Source of the DNA: Epichloe hybrida
Lineage: Eukaryota; Ascomycota; Sordariomycetes; Hypocreales; Clavicipitaceae
Assembly: GCA_019022495.1 (NCBI GenBank)
Contig: JAFEKR010000065.1
Span: forward strand, 62,001-126,000
Length of the DNA stretch: 64,000 bases
Direction: 5' to 3'
Position 1 is the first letter of the stretch, and every line of letters begins with the position of its first letter. The translations under genes and the position numbers were made by a program. Positions 59,655 to 64,000 of this stretch are shown here, one piece after another. A model generated the notes under the pieces. It saw nothing but the letters and a program-made list of their open reading frames with translations. It was not told the DNA's origin and did no database searches.

Positions 59655-62600
59655 ATGGCGGATACGCTGGAGCCCCTTCGAGGATTGCTCCATCGCGTGC
59701 GAGGAGCTGTCTCGAGACACAAGAATGCCGAAATCAGTGGACTACGAGTGGTTCGCGATCCGGAAAATGCAGACATAGAGTAAGTCGTTGATACGAAACC
59801 CTGCCATTCTCATAATCTTCCATCGAAGCTGGTTCTGATGTCGTTGATAGTATCGTTGCAGTACACGGCCTCGGCGGCCAAGGTTTCCGCTCATGGATTA
59901 ATGGGGATTCCAAAGGAACCAAGTCCAAGTCATGGCTCAACGAGTTGTTGGGCGCCGACATGCCCAACGCTCGCATCATGACATATGGCTACATCTCCGA
60001 CGGCGTCAGCTATCGGTACATCGTGCGCAATATTGTCTATGGTCGAGCGCTTGACCTCGCCAAGGCGCTTGCTGCCCAAAGACAGCGAGACCATACCAAT
60101 CGCCGTCCACTTTTCTTCATTGCACATAGCCTCGGTGGATGGATCGTCAAGCGCGCGCTGATTATTTCTAGCGAGGCTGCTGATTCCGAGCTGAAGGACA
60201 TTGAATTGTCCACCTCTGGGGTCGCCTTCTTCGGTACACCGTCCCCCGGTCGTCCGTCTTCGCCTTCGCCGCTGGCTCACGTAATAAGAACAACTTCTGG
60301 GCTTGCGGACAACGGTCAATCACGAGCCGCCAAGTCCTTAGCATCGCAGGAACCCCATGCTAGCGACATGGAGTGGCTCGAGCATCAAATGGATGCATTT
60401 AAAGCCATCACTGCCAACCTGCCCAGACTCTCATTTCATGAGACGAAGCAGACACGCGAGGGATATGTAGTGGAGCCGAGGTATTCCGTGGCTGGCTCAG
60501 ATGGTGTTCAAATCGGGCTGCAGGCCTCTCATTCAGAACTCGTCAGATTCAATGGTCGCGACGCAAATTACCAGACTTTTATTGGAAAATTTCGCGAAAT
60601 GGTGGACACAAGCACGGCTTCAGGCTTGGCTGATGCGAAAAGGAAGACTTTTGACTTTGCAGCAGGTGAGTTCCTTTCGTGTATCCCAACTTGATATCAC
60701 GCATGGAAGCGGCTCTGTTAATACTCTACCTCAAGTGCATCTTCTCGAGTACCTTTCGCAAGGCTACTCAATTCCGTACCGACTACCCGACGAGTCAACT
60801 CCCATCGCCCCTCGACAAGATCTTATCGATCGACTAGAACACATGCTCGCCAGTGATGTAGACCCCTCGATTGAAGTTCAGATAATCGTCTTCTGGATTC
60901 GAGCTGAGAGTTGGCAGACCGTCATTGCTAGCTTTCTGGAGCTTGCCAATACCATTGTCGAACACTACGCCAAAGAAACACCGCGAACTGAAGTAGAAAA
61001 CGACTTGGGACTCACGGGCGTCGAGGACATGCTCAAGGTGAAGAGTGTCCTTCAGCTTGACACGTCGCGTATCAGATCAGTGGTTCGCGCCGTCAAGGAC
61101 TGGCTACTACGTCCGGATAATGTTGGTTGGCTGCTTGTGTTTGACAACGTCGAGCCCTCGTATGATATCTTTGACTTTGTTCCACTCACCCTGTCCGGCA
61201 AAGTCATCTTAACTTCTCAAGATAGCAACTGTTGCTCCTGGGGGACTACGCTACGAGTTGATGCCATGGACAAGGCGGAAGCTATCAGTTTTCTAGAATT
61301 GATTGTGGGAGATGACGCAGTACAGGATCCGACTCAAGGTGAGAGAATCAACATGACAGTTGTCGTTCCATAAACAGAATTGACCAAAATGACAGCGACC
61401 GCAGCATCAAGACTCGTGCAGCAACTTGCCTACCATCCACATAACATAGCCATAGCGGCTGCAACGATGAGAGCCAAGGGGCTAAGCGTTTCAGAATACT
61501 ACACCATCATCGAGTCAAAAACCCCATTGACTCTATTAGGGTCAACACTTCATCAGTCTCCTGTGACCAAAACTGTTTTGCAGATTAGCTCTATGCTGTC
61601 CGTTTCAGCCATACCGATTGCGCTATTTGGAACCGTCACCCAACCGAAACACGCTCCAGAACGATTCAGGGCTATTCTTGAGGAGATCAGAGGTAAGTTT
61701 GAGGTCGAGACTCAAATGATGGATAGTCACTTTTTTCTGACACAACATGCATCTAGTCTGCCAGGAGTCTGAACGTCTAGATGACGTACTGCAGTACCTT
61801 CTCGATGAGAATTTTATCCAAATACCGGCCACTCCCTCGGATACGTCCCCGTCGGCCCTTTCCTCTTCCTCGCTGTCTTCTTTGTCTTCGTCTCAGACAT
61901 CAACCTCTTTAGACTACTTTTTTGTCGACGCAGAAGCTCGTGACCACGTTCGGTCAATGCTCACGGACGATGAGAAGGTAAATCATGCTTGGATGGCGTG
62001 CAACGTTTGCGTGGATGGAATCAAGCTGAAGGAAGCCCAATCATCCACCTTTCAGGAGATTCACGATTTTGGCAGAATTATGGGACCCCATGCCAAGACT
62101 TGTTTTGACGATTGGTCTGGCGCTCTGGAAGCAATGCCAGACGATGGCGACATTGCATGGCATGTCCTAGGGCAAGTTTGCATGATGCAAGGCGCACTGG
62201 ACCAAGCCATTGGATGCTTTGAGCTGTCTCTGCGCCGAGGATCGAAGGAAATGGATATGAGAGCGCGTGCCGAGGCAACTTTATCTCTGTCGTCACTGCT
62301 GCAGAGGTTGGGGAAGTTTAACAGGAGCCGTGAAATCCTAGCAGACCTCAACATCGACTCCATCGACCAAGCTGTTGGGTTTCGGGTTGCTTTGGCCAGG
62401 GCCTCGGCTACAGCTGCTCAAGGGGAACTTGCCAACGCAGGAGATCAATACGAGAAGCTGGAACTCGAGCAAGAGGCGGCCCTAGGACCAACAGACTTGG
62501 CCACTGTTGGCACGGTACAGCAGCTAGCATCCACACTCGAACGACTGGGCAAATTAGAAGAGGCGCAGGCCTTGTATAGAAGAGTCTACCTATCATATCA

Positions 62601-63261
62601 GAATATGTACGGCCAAAATGACCGCATGACCCTCGAGGCTCTTGAAGATTTGGCAAACATTTGCAAGGAAAGCTTTGCCATTGATGAGGCAGAGACCCTG
62701 TACAAACAGTCTGTGGATATTCGGACGCGAGCTCTCGGGGCTGATCACCCGCAAACGGCCTACGCACTTCAGAATCTCGCCGTCATCGACGACTTGCGCA
62801 GTCGCTACATTGACTCCAAATTGAAATACCAACACGCGCTGAACATCATCACTCCTACCCTCGGAAAGGCCCATCCGCTCTACACGACCACAATGGAGAA
62901 TATGGCCCTTTCTACTCGGCGGCATGCGCATTCCCTGGCCGATAACCCAACCACGAGACCTACTTCATCTCGCTCATCCTCACAGTACAGCAGACCGAAA
63001 CCTCAGAGGCGCAAGGAAGATGTGGTATTACGAGGAGCCACCAGCCAGCGACTGTTTGAGGAAGCAGAGCGGTTGTATCTTGATATACTCACCATTAAGA
63101 AATCAGCCAAGAGTCTTTATCCCGACCAAGACGTGGTATCGACGGGTTCGAAATTGGCCGAGATGTACGAGAATGAAAAGTTTTTTGAGAGCCGACGGGG
63201 CGAGAAGGTCGATTTGCTCATGGCCATGCTGAGAGAGGGGCGGAGACGGGGTACCATTTGA
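59655..63261 (+). CDS. NLR-like protein: alpha/beta hydrolase (SesB-like), degenerate NB-ARC, TPRs
   Basis: Five exons (59655-59779, 59851-60665, 60736-61338, 61378-61692, 61757-63261) keep frame and give 1120 residues. The hydrolase (about 42-310) has IVAVHGLGGQGFRSW with His47-Gly48 and a nucleophile elbow AHSLGG (Ser135), like the SesB-type lipase/esterase domains of fungal NLRs. The NB-ARC region (about 315-640) retains a Walker B-like WLLVFDNVE (445-453) and GKVILTSQ, but the Walker A/P-loop expected between EVQIIV and FWIRAES (365/366, base 60890/60891) is absent with no frame break. A Ser-rich linker (646-672) leads to kinesin-light-chain-type TPRs (about 753-1115; EEAQALYRRVY, DEAETLYKQSV, GADHPQTAYALQNLA). 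Fungal STAND proteins of this plan act in non-self recognition and programmed death. ATP-driven switching is doubtful without a P-loop. The intron at 61339-61377 is short (39 nt). Confidence 0.88.
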
Positions 63262-63873
63262 TATCGAGCCTTGACGCACCCATGTTGTTTGGGGGCTCGG
63301 TTACCGTCATGTCATGACCTTTACGAATTGTTACGGATGCTCTCGTTTTTATTTTCATATTTGTTCCTCTTCTCCTTTGCAAACGAACATGCCAGACATG
63401 TCAAAATTATGTCACACGCACAATATTCCATGTAATGAGAAACGACGGGCAGAAAAAAAAAGTAAACGGGTTTAGATGGCGCCATGTATGAAATTGTATG
63501 AAATTATGTATTTCCAAGGAATGCATCCTGTCATTCATCATGACAAGCGACGGTTTTTCTTTTTTTTTTAAGCCCGATGTCCCCACTCTTCCTGTTTCCG
63601 TTCACTTTCCACATGTAGCCGTCCAATCCCTTGAGTCCAGGAATGCCAACTGTTACTAAATGTCCGCACGTCGTGACGCCGAATGGGAAAAAAGAAAAGA
63701 ACCAATAATACATGCCCCTAGATTTTCCAGTCCTTTCGCCTTCCTACTGACATCAACTGCATTTCTTTTTTTTTCCCTTCTCCCTAGGACAACCGGGTTG
63801 CGCTGTCATGGGAGTAAACTCGCGTTCCTAAAGTCAAGATGCTCTGTGCTCTTCGGACGTGCCAAGCCCGTCC
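63262..63873. other. Intergenic between the NLR-like and Pro-rich genes
   Basis: About 610 bp between converging stop codons. It contains T- and A-rich runs likely to be 3' untranslated sequence, and no gene is supported. Confidence 0.5.
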
Positions 63874-64000
63874 TCACACGACGTCGTGTTTTGCCGGTGG
63901 CGGCTCGGTCGGCTGTTCGGTCGGAGCAGGGGGTGGTGGTGGAGGAGGCGGCGGCGGTGGGGCAGGTCTGCCGCCGTCGACAATCATCTGCTGGTCGATG
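63874..64000 (-). CDS. C-terminus of a Pro-rich protein, cut by the window edge
   Basis: The minus-strand frame from the edge to TGA at 63874-63876 encodes about 41 residues: IDQQMIVDGGRPA, an uninterrupted run of about eleven prolines, then APTEQPTEPPPAKHDVV. The Pro-run is encoded by mixed codons, which favours a real protein. The family cannot be told from this piece. Confidence 0.6.
   Translation of the reverse strand, partial: IDQQMIVDGGRPAPPPPPPPPPPPAPTEQPTEPPPAKHDVV

Noticed and set aside
59263..59778. SLSQ-repeat protein in front of the NLR-like gene
   Set aside because: The frame is open mainly because the 12-bp array lacks stops; it does not join the hydrolase frame.

Overview
The window reads as nuclear DNA of a filamentous ascomycete (Pezizomycotina, probably Sordariomycetes/Hypocreales). 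Protein genes have mostly short introns (about 40-90 nt), families are typically fungal (Zn2Cys6 regulator, CFEM/PTH11 receptor, MSS51-like MYND protein, fungal NLR-like protein), and the transposons carry the transition-only damage expected of RIP (repeat-induced point mutation). The species cannot be named from sequence alone.

Two compartments meet at about 28,940. Bases 1 to ~28,940 are a very AT-rich, TpA-rich block of nested, dead LTR retrotransposons with no host gene seen. Boundaries were set by matching LTR pairs and perfect 5-bp target-site duplications (TSDs): a copia element (1662-8700, TSD ATATT, PBS matching the anticodon half of initiator tRNA-Met) inside a gypsy element (1-1661 plus 8701-9414); the 3' part of another copia (9415-11203); an old copia split in three (11204-12479, 19302-21089, 27663-27835), interrupted by a related copia in the opposite direction (12480-19296, TSD GGAAT) and by a chromodomain gypsy (21090-27657, TSD CTTTA) related to the first gypsy.

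From ~28,940 to the end the base composition is balanced and genes are intact. In order: mitochondrial 3-oxoacid (succinyl-CoA) CoA-transferase (+), an AhpD-like protein (-), a Zn2Cys6 transcription factor (-), an MSS51-like MYND protein (+), a gap of about 9.8 kb with no convincing gene but rich in the 9-mer TACTCCGTA, a small two-CxxC protein (+), an intron-containing tRNA-Phe (+), DNA primase large subunit PRI2 (-), a CFEM-domain 7TM receptor (-), a possible small Cys-rich ORF (+), a gasdermin-like protein (-), a 1120-residue alpha/beta-hydrolase/NB-ARC/TPR protein (+), and the Pro-rich C-terminus of a further gene (-). Exon junctions were worked out by hand; for each multi-exon gene the summed exon lengths keep frame to the stop.

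The most interesting locus is 57,100-63,261: a gasdermin-like pore-forming-type protein head-to-head with a SesB-like hydrolase/NB/TPR protein whose nucleotide-binding domain has lost its Walker A segment. The shared 1.1-kb promoter holds two minisatellites, and an 18-bp inverted repeat brackets the gasdermin-like gene. Fungal gasdermins are often paired with NLR-like genes encoding proteases in cell-death/allorecognition systems; a lipase/esterase-type partner with a degenerate NB domain would be an unusual version. This functional reading is inference.
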